Shown: positions 44,752 through 53,111 of the stretch, one piece after another
Numbering within the stretch: position 1 is the first letter of the stretch
How the letters are laid out: each line of letters starts with the position of its first letter
DNA from: Micromonospora wenchangensis
GTDB lineage: Bacteria > Actinomycetota > Actinomycetes > Mycobacteriales > Micromonosporaceae
Direction of reading: 5' to 3'
DNA length: 64,000 nucleotides
NCBI RefSeq assembly: GCF_002210435.1
Contig: NZ_MZMV01000002.1
Location: 62,001-126,000, forward strand
Made by a program: the position numbers and the translations under genes
The notes under the pieces: generated by a model
What the model saw: the letters and a program-made list of their open reading frames with translations, nothing else
Database searches by the model: none
Told to the model about the DNA's origin: nothing

Positions 44752-46070
44752 GCGGCCGTACGGCGGTCGTGCTGTTCACCCGCGACCTGCGGGTGCACGA
44801 CCACCCGGCCCTGGCGACGGCCTGCGCCGCGTTCGACCGGGTGGTGCCGCTGTACGTCCTCGACCCGGCGCTGGCCGGCCACTCGCCCAACCGCAACCGC
44901 TTCCTGCACCAGTGCCTCGCCGAACTGCGGGACACCCTGCGCACGCTCGGCGGTGACCTGGTGATCCGCCGGGGCGACCCGGTCGCCGAGACGATCCGGC
45001 TCGCCCGCGAGGTCGACGCCGAGGGGATCGGGCTGTCCGCCGACGTCAGCCGCTACGCCCACCGCCGGGAACGGCGGCTGCGCGCCGAGTGCGACAGGCA
45101 CCGGATGTTCCTGCGGCTGTTCCCCGGGGTGACCGTCGTCGAACCGGGGGAGCTGCGGCCCGGCGGCGGCGACCACTACCGGGTGTTCACGCCCTACCAC
45201 CGGGTCTGGTCGGGGGCGCGGTGGCGGGAGGAACTGGCCGCGCCCCGGCGGGTCACGCTGCCCGACGGGATCGCGGTCGGTCGGCTGCCGGCGACGCCGC
45301 AGGGGGAGTCGCCGGACGCCGCGGTCGGCGGCGAGTCCGTCGGGCAGCGCCGGCTCACCCGGTGGTTGCCCACCCTCCCCCGGTACGACGACATCCACGA
45401 CGACCTGGCCGCCGACGAGACCTCCCGGCTCAGCCCGTACCTGCGGTTCGGCTGCCTCTCCCCGCTGACGGTGGCGAACCGGGCCGACGACCGGGGGCAC
45501 CCGTTCGTCAGGCAGCTCTGCTGGCGGGACTTCTACCACCAGGTCACCGCCGCCTTCCCGGAGATCGCGGCGAAGGCGTACCGGCGCGGGGCCACCGAGG
45601 ACTGGCGGTACGACGCGGCGGCGCTGGACGCCTGGACCGACGGCCGCACCGGGATGCCGATCGTGGACGCCGGCATGCGCCAACTGCACGCCGAGGGCTG
45701 GATGCACAACCGGGCCCGGCTGATCACCGCCGGCTACCTGACCAAGGTGCTCGGCCTCGACTGGCGGCCCGGCCTCGCGGTCTTCTCCCGCTGGCTGCTC
45801 GACGGCGACGTGCCCGACAACTCCGGCAACTGGCAGTGGGTGGCCGGCACCGGCAACGACAGCCGCCCCTACCGGGGACTCAACCCCGTCCGCCAGGCCG
45901 AACGCTACGACCCCGACGGCGGGTACGTGCGGCGCTGGGTGCCCGAGCTGGCGGCAGTGGCCGGCAAGGCCGTGCACCAGCCGTGGCGGCTGCCCCCCGA
46001 GGTACGCCGCACCCTCGACTACCCGCCACCGCTGGAGGTGCCCGGGGCCGACCCGGTCTGGCTCCGCTGA
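44748..46070 (+). CDS. phr: deoxyribodipyrimidine photolyase
   Basis: A 440-residue cryptochrome/photolyase-family protein, most likely a class I CPD photolyase. The N-terminal antenna domain begins VVLFTRDLRVHDHPAL. The FAD domain shows LSPYLRFGCLSP, WRDFYHQV, GMPIVDAGMRQLHAEGWMHN and NWQWVAGTGNDSRPYRGLNP. It uses light to split pyrimidine dimers. It is cotranscribed with crtB under the same light-linked control. Confidence 0.94.
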   Translation: MSGRTAVVLFTRDLRVHDHPALATACAAFDRVVPLYVLDPALAGHSPNRNRFLHQCLAELRDTLRTLGGDLVIRRGDPVAETIRLAREVDAEGIGLSADVSRYAHRRERRLRAECDRHRMFLRLFPGVTVVEPGELRPGGGDHYRVFTPYHRVWSGARWREELAAPRRVTLPDGIAVGRLPATPQGESPDAAVGGESVGQRRLTRWLPTLPRYDDIHDDLAADETSRLSPYLRFGCLSPLTVANRADDRGHPFVRQLCWRDFYHQVTAAFPEIAAKAYRRGATEDWRYDAAALDAWTDGRTGMPIVDAGMRQLHAEGWMHNRARLITAGYLTKVLGLDWRPGLAVFSRWLLDGDVPDNSGNWQWVAGTGNDSRPYRGLNPVRQAERYDPDGGYVRRWVPELAAVAGKAVHQPWRLPPEVRRTLDYPPPLEVPGADPVWLR

Positions 46071-46186
46071 CCCGGCCTGGCTCGCCGGTACGGTCCGGTC
46101 GCTGACCCGGGGCGGTCGGTGCACCGGGGCGGGAATTCCGGGGTGGAGCGGTGGCCGGGGCCCGGACCGTGCGGAATGCTGGCGGG

Positions 46187-47671
46187 ATGGCAGAGCCGGA
46201 ACTGGTGGACGTGGTCGTGGTCGGGCTCGGCGTGGGCGGCGAGGAGGTGGCCGGGCGACTCGCCGAGGCCGGCCTCAGCGTCGTCGGCGTCGAACGGGAC
46301 CTGGTCGGCGGGGAGTGCCCGTACTGGGGCTGCATCCCGAGCAAGATGATGATCAGGGCGGCGAACGCCCTGGCCGAGGCGCGACGGGTCGACGGGCTGG
46401 CCGGGTCGGCGCAGGTCCGGGCCGACTGGGCCCCGGTGGCGAAACGCATCCGGGAGGAGGCCACCGACACCTGGAACGACCGGGCCGCCGTGGACCGGTT
46501 CACCGGCAAGGGCGGCCGCTTCCTGCGCGGCAGCGGCCGGCTGGACGGCCCCGGCCGGGTCCGGGTCGGCGACCAGGTGTTCCAGGCCCGGCACGGCATC
46601 GTCCTCGGCACCGGCACCCGCCCCTCGATCGCGCCGATCGACGGGCTGGCCGACACCCCGTACTGGACGAACCACCAGGCGATCGAGGTGGCGGAGCTGC
46701 CGGCGAGCCTGCTGGTCCTCGGTGGTGGGGCGATCGGGGTCGAGCTGGCGCAGGTCTTCGCCCGGTTCGGGGTCCGGGTGACCGTGCTGGAGGCGTCCGG
46801 CCGGATCCTCGCCCTTGAGGAACCCGAATCGTCCGAGGTGGCCGCCGCCGCGTTGCGCGCCGACGGGGTGCAGATCGCCACCGAGGTGAAGGCCGAGCGG
46901 ATCGACCACGACGGCGACACGTTCACCGTGCACGCCGGCGACCGGTCGTTCAGCGCCGACCAGCTCCTGGTGGTCACCGGCCGCCGGGCCCACCTGGACG
47001 AGCTGGGGCTGGACACCGTCGGGATCGACGCCGGGCAGCGCTACCTGCCGGTGGACGACCGGATGCACGTCACCGACGGGATATGGGCGGTCGGCGACGT
47101 CACCGGCGAGGGCGCGTTCACCCACATCGCCATGTACCAGGCGTCGATCGTGGTCGCCGACGTGCTCGACCGGGTCCGGCGGGCCCAGGCCGGTCCCGAC
47201 GCCAGCGGCACCGCCAGCGTGGTCGGCGGTGCGATGGGCGCGGCCAGCGCCGTCGGAGGGTCGATGGGCGCGGCCGGCCCGAGCGGTGCCGCCGGCACCG
47301 TGCCCCGCGCCGACTACCGGGCGCTGCCCCGGGTCACCTTCACCGACCCCGAGGTGGGCGCGGTCGGGCTCACCGAACGGCAGGCCCGCGAGCGGGGCAT
47401 CAACGTGCAGGTCGGGTTCACCGAGCTGTCGTCGTCCACCCGGGGCTGGATCCACAAGAGCGAGCCGGGCGGCTTCATCAAGGTGATCGCCGACGCCGAC
47501 CAGGGGGTGCTGATCGGGGCGACCTCGGTCGGCCCGGCCGGCGGCGAGGTGCTCTCGGCGCTGGTGGTGGCGGTGCACGCGGCCGTACCGGTCAGCCAGC
47601 TCAGGCACATGATCTACGCGTACCCGACGTTCCACCGGGCCATCCAGAGCGCCCTGGACGACCTGGGCTGA
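46187..47671 (+). CDS. FAD pyridine-nucleotide-disulfide oxidoreductase lacking the C-terminal His-Glu dyad
   Basis: A 494-residue member of the dihydrolipoamide dehydrogenase/mercuric reductase group. FAD motif VVVGLGVGGEEVAGRLAEAG, redox pair C44-PYWG-C49, NAD motif LVLGGGAIGVELAQVFARFG and VGDVTGEGAFTH are intact. The C-terminal interface reads YAYPTFHRAI where the family has H-x-HPTxxE, so the catalytic base pair is missing. A Gly/Ala/Ser insert (about 340-375) is unusual. Likely a reductase of another small molecule or a quinone. No lipoyl genes nearby. Confidence 0.87.
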   Translation: MAEPELVDVVVVGLGVGGEEVAGRLAEAGLSVVGVERDLVGGECPYWGCIPSKMMIRAANALAEARRVDGLAGSAQVRADWAPVAKRIREEATDTWNDRAAVDRFTGKGGRFLRGSGRLDGPGRVRVGDQVFQARHGIVLGTGTRPSIAPIDGLADTPYWTNHQAIEVAELPASLLVLGGGAIGVELAQVFARFGVRVTVLEASGRILALEEPESSEVAAAALRADGVQIATEVKAERIDHDGDTFTVHAGDRSFSADQLLVVTGRRAHLDELGLDTVGIDAGQRYLPVDDRMHVTDGIWAVGDVTGEGAFTHIAMYQASIVVADVLDRVRRAQAGPDASGTASVVGGAMGAASAVGGSMGAAGPSGAAGTVPRADYRALPRVTFTDPEVGAVGLTERQARERGINVQVGFTELSSSTRGWIHKSEPGGFIKVIADADQGVLIGATSVGPAGGEVLSALVVAVHAAVPVSQLRHMIYAYPTFHRAIQSALDDLG

Positions 47672-47696
47672 GCCACCGCGCCGCCCGGTTCCGGCC

Positions 47697-47804
47697 GGGC
47701 GGCGCTCCCGGTCGGTGCGGGCCGGGCGGCGCTTCCGGTCGATGCGGGCCGGCTGGCGCTTCCGGTCGGTGCGGGCCGGCTGGCGGGTGGTTGCGGTGCG
47801 GGCC
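47697..47804. repeat. four tandem 27-bp units
   Basis: Units start at 47697, 47724, 47751 and 47778. Each has the pattern GGSYGGCGCTTCCGGTCGRT followed by GCGGGCC; the last is degenerate in its middle. The array fills the gap between two convergent genes. Confidence 0.85.
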
Positions 47805-47807
47805 GGG

Positions 47808-48563
47808 TCACTCGCCGTGGCGGCCGGCCCCGGCGGCGAACCGGGCCGCGCCGGCCCGCGCGTCGGCCGCGAGCGAGTCCATCCCGTAGGCGAGTTCGGT
47901 GGCGAGCGCCTCCGGCTCGGGCCGGTCGGCCCCGGCCAGCACCGACGCCCGGTCGTTGCGCAGGCAGGTCTGCGGGTGCCCGGCGATCTCGGCGGCCAGC
48001 CGCTCGGCCGCCGCCCGTGCCTCACCCGGCGCGACCACCCGGTTCACCAACCCCATCGCGTACGCCTCGTCGGCGGGCACCGGACGGCCGGTGAGGATCA
48101 GGTCCATCGCCCGGCTCTGGCCGATCAGCCGGGGCAGCCGTACGGTGCCCCCGTCGATCAGCGGCACCCCCCAGCGTCGGCAGAACACCCCGAGCACCGC
48201 GTCCGACTCGGCGACCCGCAGATCGCACCAGAGCGCCAGTTCCAGGCCGCCGGCCACCGCGTACCCGGAGATCGCCGCGATGACCGGCTTGGACAGTGCC
48301 ATCCGGGTCGGACCCATCGGGCCGTCGCCGTCGGGCTCGACCCGGTTGCCGCTCGGCGTGCCGATGGCCTTGAGGTCGGCACCCGAGCAGAACGTGCCGC
48401 CCGCGCCCCACAGCACCGCGACCCGGGCGTCCGGGTCGGCCTCGAACGCGCGGAACGCGTCGGCGAGCGCCCGCGCGGTCGGCCCGTCGACGGCGTTGCG
48501 GGACGCTGCCCGGTCGAGGATCACCGTGGTCACCGCCCCGTCCCGGACAACATGCACCGCCAT
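47808..48563 (-). CDS. enoyl-CoA hydratase family protein
   Basis: A 251-residue crotonase. Oxyanion-hole segments CSGADLKAIG and YAVAGGLELALWCDLRV are clear. GVFCRRWGVPLIDGGTVRLP carries an Asp rather than the usual second Glu, so the exact reaction is uncertain. ATG 48563 was chosen because homologous crotonases begin near it. It stands alone, convergent with the FAD oxidoreductase. Confidence 0.87.
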   Translation of the reverse strand: MAVHVVRDGAVTTVILDRAASRNAVDGPTARALADAFRAFEADPDARVAVLWGAGGTFCSGADLKAIGTPSGNRVEPDGDGPMGPTRMALSKPVIAAISGYAVAGGLELALWCDLRVAESDAVLGVFCRRWGVPLIDGGTVRLPRLIGQSRAMDLILTGRPVPADEAYAMGLVNRVVAPGEARAAAERLAAEIAGHPQTCLRNDRASVLAGADRPEPEALATELAYGMDSLAADARAGAARFAAGAGRHGE

Positions 48564-48611
48564 CCCCCCAGCATCCCGCACGCGCGGGGCGCGCGGGGGC
48601 CGGCGGGGGCT

Positions 48612-48681
48612 GGCGCTGGTGGGGCGGTGTTGCGGTGTCCGGGGCAGGGTGATGCCGCTACCTGGCCGCCGTCGAGCGGAT
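48612..48681 (+). repeat. 70-bp dispersed direct repeat, copy A
   Basis: It aligns without gaps to 50567-50636; about three quarters of positions agree, with CGCTGGTGGGGCG, TGCGGTGTCCGGG and CCGCTACCTGGCCGCCGT shared exactly. It lies downstream of the DUF397/regulator pair. Confidence 0.65.
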
Positions 48682-48728
48682 CTCCGTGACCGGGCGACGG
48701 GCGCGACGGTGGGGCGGGACGGGGTGGG

Positions 48729-48920
48729 TCAGGGGCGGTCGGCGACCCGGGCGAGGAACGAGCGCCAGGCGGTGGGGGTGAAGGTCAGGGCGGGGCCGGC
48801 GGGGTCCTTGGAGTCGCGTACGGCGATCAACCCGGGCAGGTTGCCGGCCACCTCGACGCAGTTTCCGCCGTTGCCGCTGCTGCGGGTGCTCTTGCGCCAG
48901 CGGGCCTGGTTCAGTTCCAT
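48729..48920 (-). CDS. DUF397 protein (WhiJ-system partner)
   Basis: A 63-residue DUF397 protein: RWRKSTRSSGNGGNCVEVA, GLIAVRDSKDPAGPALTFTP and WRSFLARV. Such small proteins pair with XRE/DUF5753 regulators throughout actinomycetes and are thought to antagonise them in developmental control. It overlaps the upstream regulator gene by 10 bases. Confidence 0.92.
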   Translation of the reverse strand: MELNQARWRKSTRSSGNGGNCVEVAGNLPGLIAVRDSKDPAGPALTFTPTAWRSFLARVADRP

Positions 48921-49678
48921 GTCTGGGCCACCTTCGTGATCAGATCGACGGACTGCCGGTGGGACAACGCCTCGCCGCGCACGTTCTCCCACGCTGTCAT
49001 CATGGCGGCGAGGTCATCGAGATCGCTAATCACCTGCCCCTGTAGCTGGTTGTCGAGGTAGCCGGCCATCCGGTGCTCCGGGTTGGTGGCGATCACGAAG
49101 GGCCCGTTGAGGCCGGCGTACTCGCCGACGGTGGCCGGCACGACGTGCACCCGGACGTGCGGTTGGTCGCAGGCCGTGGCGAGGGCGAGCAGTTGATCGT
49201 GCATGGTCTGCCGGCCGCCGACCGGCCGGTGCAGGACCGTCTCGTCGAGCACCACCGTGAGCTGCGGCGGATCGTCGCGTTTCAGGATGGACTGGCGGGC
49301 GAGCCGGGCCGTGAGGTGCCTGTCGACGTCGCCCCGGGGCAGGGTGCCGGCCCCGAGCAGGACGGCCCGGGCGTACGCCTCGGTCTGGAGCAGGCCGGGA
49401 ACCACGGTGGACTCGAATGAGCGCAGCGACAGCGCGTCGCGTTCGATCTCCTGCCAGGGACGGAACCACACCGGCTCACGACGTCTTGAAGTGTCCGGCC
49501 AGATGTCCACGATGTCCCGCCGGAGCGCCTCCGCTGCGGCCACCCGGTGCCGGGCATGTGGTATCCGCCCCTCACTCAGCCAGCGACCCACCGTCTTGGG
49601 ATCGACACCGACCCGCTCGGCGAGAGATTCGGCGGTGTAGCCGGTTTCGTTGAGTGCCGCGCGCAGCGCATCGTTCAC
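48911..49678 (-). CDS. XRE-family regulator with DUF5753 domain (WhiJ-like)
   Basis: A 255-residue protein. The N-terminal helix-turn-helix (ALNETGYTAESLAERVGVDP, KTVGRWLSEGRIP) precedes the DUF5753 ligand-like domain (LSLRSFESTVVPGLLQTEAYARA, HVVPATVGEYAGLNGPF). It starts with GTG 49678. Together with the DUF397 partner it forms the typical WhiJ-type pair. It is divergent from the repeat-built basic protein at 49876. Confidence 0.92.
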   Translation of the reverse strand: MNDALRAALNETGYTAESLAERVGVDPKTVGRWLSEGRIPHARHRVAAAEALRRDIVDIWPDTSRRREPVWFRPWQEIERDALSLRSFESTVVPGLLQTEAYARAVLLGAGTLPRGDVDRHLTARLARQSILKRDDPPQLTVVLDETVLHRPVGGRQTMHDQLLALATACDQPHVRVHVVPATVGEYAGLNGPFVIATNPEHRMAGYLDNQLQGQVISDLDDLAAMMTAWENVRGEALSHRQSVDLITKVAQTWN

Positions 49679-49875
49679 GACTCCTCCATTGGACGTCTCA
49701 GATTTCCGCTTACCATACGCCTACGCGGTGTATCTGTCCGACCACGAAGAGACAGGCTGTGGCGGAGGGCGGCGCGACCGGTGGAGGTGAGGGAACCCGG
49801 TGGTCGACGTCCAGCCCGGGGCCGCCCCATCGAGGACGGGTGGGGCGGCCCCGATCCACCCGGAAGGAGACCACA

Positions 49876-50274
49876 GTGCGACACCGCTGCCCGCACCACA
49901 GCCGACCACACCGCCGACCGGAGGCCCCGACCCGTCGCCGTCGCCCGTCCGGACGGCCTCCGTCCTGCCTGGACCCGTCCGGGCGGCTGCTGCCCTGGCT
50001 CCTGCTGTCCCGGCGGCCCGTGTTCTGGCGGCCCGTGTTCTGGCGGCCCGTGTTCTGGCGGCCCGTGTTCTGGCGGTCCTCGTCCGAGTGGCCCCCGTTC
50101 GGACGGTCCCTGTCCGGGCGGTCCCTGTCCGGACGGCCCCTGTCTGGGCGGTCGTCATCCGGGCGGCTCTCGTCCGGGTGGCTTCCGTCCGGGTGGCTTC
50201 CGTCCTGGTGGCTGCTGTTCCGGCGGGGCCTGCGGCTGTTCCGGCTGGGCCTGCGGCGTGGGGTGTCGGCGTGA
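49876..50274 (+). CDS. basic repeat protein built on a five-residue period
   Basis: A 132-residue, Arg/Pro/Ser/Trp-rich protein. GTG 49876 has a good AAGGAG six bases upstream, and third-position GC is highest in this frame. After a His/Arg/Pro N-terminus (HRCPHHSRPHRRPEAPTRR) the rest is a five-residue period: RPVFW four times, then RSLSG-, RLSSG- and WLPSG-like units. No known domain. Its stop overlaps the next start as GTGA, supporting real translation. Other frames are open too because the DNA repeats, so moderate confidence. Confidence 0.55.
   Translation: MRHRCPHHSRPHRRPEAPTRRRRPSGRPPSCLDPSGRLLPWLLLSRRPVFWRPVFWRPVFWRPVFWRSSSEWPPFGRSLSGRSLSGRPLSGRSSSGRLSSGWLPSGWLPSWWLLFRRGLRLFRLGLRRGVSA
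50014..50073 (+). repeat. four exact 15-bp tandem units
   Basis: CGGCCCGTGTTCTGG is repeated exactly four times; degenerate 15-base units continue to about 50265. The 15-base length keeps the reading frame. Confidence 0.92.
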
Positions 50275-50528
50275 GCCGGGCGGGCCGACCGCACCTGCCG
50301 ATGCGCCCGCTGTGGCGGTGCCGGGGCTGCGGCGCGGAGTGGCCGTGCCAACCCGCCCGGCTCGCCCTGCTGGTGGAGTACCGCGAGGACCGGACCGGCC
50401 TGCTCGTCTACCTGAGCACCCTGATGGCGGAGGCAGGTGCGCAACTCTCCCAGCTCAACGGGCACGTCGTCCCCGAGAACCTGACGGCCCGATTCCTCGG
50501 CTGGGCCCGAGCGCGGGGATCGTCCTGA
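50271..50528 (+). CDS. small zinc-ribbon-like protein next to the WhiJ-type locus
   Basis: An 85-residue protein with WRCRGCGAEWPCQPARLALL near the start (a CxxC pair plus a third Cys), followed by a helical region (LLVYLSTLMAEAGAQLSQLN) and FLGWARARG. Similar short proteins accompany WhiJ-type pairs in Micromonosporaceae (recalled, unnamed). GTG 50271 overlaps the preceding stop. Confidence 0.7.
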   Translation: MSRAGRPHLPMRPLWRCRGCGAEWPCQPARLALLVEYREDRTGLLVYLSTLMAEAGAQLSQLNGHVVPENLTARFLGWARARGSS

Positions 50529-50566
50529 CCCCGTCCGCTGGCGCGGCCTCCCCGGGTCCGTCCGTC

Positions 50567-50636
50567 GACGCTGGTGGGGCGATGGTGCGGTGTCCGGGCG
50601 GCGTCGGTACCGCTACCTGGCCGCCGTTGGGTCGAT
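50567..50636 (+). repeat. 70-bp dispersed direct repeat, copy B
   Basis: Partner of 48612-48681, same strand, just upstream of the Rieske gene. Together the copies bracket the WhiJ-type regulator region. Confidence 0.65.
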
Positions 50637-50718
50637 CGAGCCGGGGAACACCGGATTGGTGCCGGTCGCCCGGTTTGCGACCCGGTCAGCCGGGAAGTCG
50701 GACAGGGTGCGAGCGTTG

Positions 50719-51558
50719 ATGACGAAACTCGAACAGGCCACCGCGCTGGACCGCACCGGCGACCGGTTGCAGCGTGCCGTCCAGGCGACCCTGCGCCTGC
50801 AGCGGGTACGCGACCTGCTGCACGGCGTCTTCCTGGGCCATCCGCTGCACCCGGCGATGGTGCAGGTGCCGGTGGGTGCCTGGATCAGCGCCGCAGTGGT
50901 CGACCTGCTCCCCGGCCAGCGTCGGGCGGCCACCACGCTGGTCGCGCTGGGCACCGTGAGCGCGGTTCCCGCCGCCGTGGCCGGGCTCAACGACTGGGCG
51001 GAACTCTCCCGGGACCAGCGCCGGGTGGGGCTGGTCCACGCCGCCGCCAACACCGTCGGCCTGACCCTCTATGCCGGCTCCCTCGCGGCCCGGTTGACCG
51101 GCCGGCACGGCGTCGGGCGGGCCCTGGCCTACCTGGGGCTGGGCGCGGCGAGCGCCGGGGCGTACCTCGGCGGGCACCTGGCGTACAAGCAGGGGGCGCA
51201 GGTCAGCCAGAGCGTCTCCGAGCTGCACCGGATGGGCGACGGGTGGCGGCCGGTGGCCGACCTGGCCGGGCTGCCGCAACGCAAGCTGGTGACCCGCGAG
51301 GTGGACGACGTCTCGGTGATCCTCTACCGGCACGGCGACGAGGTCACCGTCATGTTGGAGCGCTGCCCGCACCAGAGCGGCCCGCTCGGCGAGGGCGAGG
51401 TGCAGGAGATCGACGGACACGCCTGCGTGGTCTGCCCCTGGCACGGCTCGGCGTTCCGGCTCAACGGCGGCGAGGTCGTCCACGGCCCGTCCGCCACCGA
51501 CCAGCAGATCCTCCCCACCCGCGTGGTAGACGGCACCCTCCAAACCCGCCTCCCCTAA
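50719..51558 (+). CDS. membrane Rieske [2Fe-2S] protein with DUF2231 domain
   Basis: A 279-residue protein. The N-terminal part is a DUF2231-like four-helix membrane domain beginning FLGHPLHPAMVQVPVGAW. The C-terminal Rieske domain has both ligand boxes: CPHQSGPLGEG and CVVCPWHGSAFRLNGG. It probably passes electrons at the inner membrane; no partner oxygenase is nearby. ATG 50719 was preferred; the open frame extends upstream to 50590 but lacks a good ribosome-binding site. Confidence 0.85.
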   Translation: MTKLEQATALDRTGDRLQRAVQATLRLQRVRDLLHGVFLGHPLHPAMVQVPVGAWISAAVVDLLPGQRRAATTLVALGTVSAVPAAVAGLNDWAELSRDQRRVGLVHAAANTVGLTLYAGSLAARLTGRHGVGRALAYLGLGAASAGAYLGGHLAYKQGAQVSQSVSELHRMGDGWRPVADLAGLPQRKLVTREVDDVSVILYRHGDEVTVMLERCPHQSGPLGEGEVQEIDGHACVVCPWHGSAFRLNGGEVVHGPSATDQQILPTRVVDGTLQTRLP

Positions 51559-51602
51559 CCCCACCCTCCCGTCGTCCCCCTACCCCACCCCACCCACAGT
51601 GT

Positions 51603-51658
51603 TGATCAAGAGGTTTGCGTCAAAGTCGATCTCCAACTTGACGCAAACCTCTTGATCA
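51603..51658. repeat. dispersed inverted-repeat element, copy 3 (perfect arms)
   Basis: Two perfect 21-base arms (51603-51623 and 51638-51658) with a 14-base loop. The arm begins TGATCAAGAGGTTTGCGTCA, the same as copy 2 at 13603. It lies in the gap between the convergent Rieske and LysM genes, and could also terminate transcription. Confidence 0.88.
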
Positions 51659-51751
51659 CCGGGGCGAGCCTGTCGGGCGAACCCTGTCGGGCGAACCCTG
51701 TCGGGGGGAGCTGGCCGGGGTGGGGCGAGTGGGGGGCGAAGGGGAATCGGG

Positions 51752-53035
51752 TCAGTCGCGGCGGTGGCGGCCGGTTACCAGGTCCCGGGCGGCGGAGGCG
51801 CGGCTGCCCATCGAGCGGCCCGGGGTGCGACCGGTGGTGGACGTCCGGGCGGCGGCGATCCGGGCGGCCGAGGTGCGGCCGGCGGTCACCCGGACGGGGC
51901 GGCGACGCAGGCCGAGCACCGCACCGATCTGCGCGCCGACGATGCTCGCCACGGCCAGTACCGCCGACACGGCCAGCGGCCTGTTGATCGTGTCGGCCGG
52001 AGTGGCCCGGGACGCCCCGGCGGCCATCGCCGGTGGCACCCCGACCGGTCGTTCGGCGGGCGGTTGGGCGGTCTGCGGGGTGGCGGTCTGCGGCGTGGCC
52101 GGCCCGATCTTCCCCGGCTTCGGGGTGGCCGGACCGGTCGGCTTCGGGGCGGCGGGTCCGGTCGGCTTGCCCGGGGTGGAAGGCGCACCCTGGTGCTGCG
52201 GGTCGGCCTGGCCGCCGGGGGTGGTGGCGGGCGGGCGCGGCGACGGCTTGCGGGGCGTACCCGGGACGAGGTGGCCGCTGGCGTGCCGTCGGGCACCGGT
52301 GTCGTCGGCCTCGGTGGGGAGCCTGATGAGCTGACCCGGCCTGATCCGGTCGGCGTCGTGCAGGTCGTTGAGCCGGGCCACCTCGGGGTAGCGGTCGAAG
52401 TCGTCCAGGTAGCGTTCGGCCACCTCGCCCAGGTAGTCGCCCCGGGCCACCCGGTAGACCGGCTTCGCGGCCGGCTTGTCGGCACCGGGCACGGGACCGA
52501 GACCGGTGCCGGGGACGGCACCGAGGGCGGCACCGCCGATGCCGGCGCTGGGGGCGGCCCCCAGGCCGGTACGCGAGGCGTCCAGCGTCGTCGCCACCCC
52601 GGTGCCGGCGGCGGCCGGCATCGGGTGGGTCAGCGTCACCGCCGCGCTCGCCGCCGGACTCGCCGCGATGATCAGCGCGACGGAGCCCAGCAGGGCCGCC
52701 GCCGCCCGCTGCTGCCGGCGCATACCGGGTAGCCGGGGCGTCTGCCGGCGGGTCACCTGGGCACCGATCTCCACCAGCACCGAGAAGGCGAACGTCGCCC
52801 AGCCGAACCAGCCGACCAGCGCGAGCGCCCGGATGAAGAGCTGACCGTCGTCCCGGCTGGTCAGTACGGTGCCGATCTCGGTGAGGGTGGGCAGGTGGTC
52901 GGGCAGCGGGTTGCCGGCGAAGGCGAGCAGCGCCACCGGCGCGCCGACCAGCAACGCCACCAGGACCACCAGCGACCCGAAGCCGGTGAGCAACTGGCCG
53001 GTTCGTCGGGCGGTGGAACCACGCGGTGTGGTCAT
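51752..53035 (-). CDS. LysM-domain membrane protein at the end of the Tad locus
   Basis: A 427-residue protein with two N-terminal membrane segments (about 15-40 and 68-88), a third at about 110-130, a LysM domain (about 195-245, YRVARGDYLGEVAERYLDDF and IRPGQLIRLP), a long Pro/Thr/Lys linker, and a C-terminal membrane helix (about 355-378). It may anchor the Tad machine to peptidoglycan. It follows the last TadE/G-like gene by 76 bases. Confidence 0.8.
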   Translation of the reverse strand: MTTPRGSTARRTGQLLTGFGSLVVLVALLVGAPVALLAFAGNPLPDHLPTLTEIGTVLTSRDDGQLFIRALALVGWFGWATFAFSVLVEIGAQVTRRQTPRLPGMRRQQRAAAALLGSVALIIAASPAASAAVTLTHPMPAAAGTGVATTLDASRTGLGAAPSAGIGGAALGAVPGTGLGPVPGADKPAAKPVYRVARGDYLGEVAERYLDDFDRYPEVARLNDLHDADRIRPGQLIRLPTEADDTGARRHASGHLVPGTPRKPSPRPPATTPGGQADPQHQGAPSTPGKPTGPAAPKPTGPATPKPGKIGPATPQTATPQTAQPPAERPVGVPPAMAAGASRATPADTINRPLAVSAVLAVASIVGAQIGAVLGLRRRPVRVTAGRTSAARIAAARTSTTGRTPGRSMGSRASAARDLVTGRHRRD

Positions 53036-53111
53036 GCTGCCCTCCTTCCTACGGTCTGCCGGTGCGGGGGCACCGGGTGCGTGGGCCGACGGGTCCGCCG
53101 GGCCAGCGGGT

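Noticed and set aside
47697..47804. CRISPR-like array
   Set aside because: The 27-base units are contiguous with no spacers and no cas genes are present.
49547..50719. Collagen-like GGPCS repeat frame over the 15-bp repeats
   Set aside because: Third-position GC and the ribosome-binding site favour the RPVFW frame; this one is an alternative reading of the same repeats.
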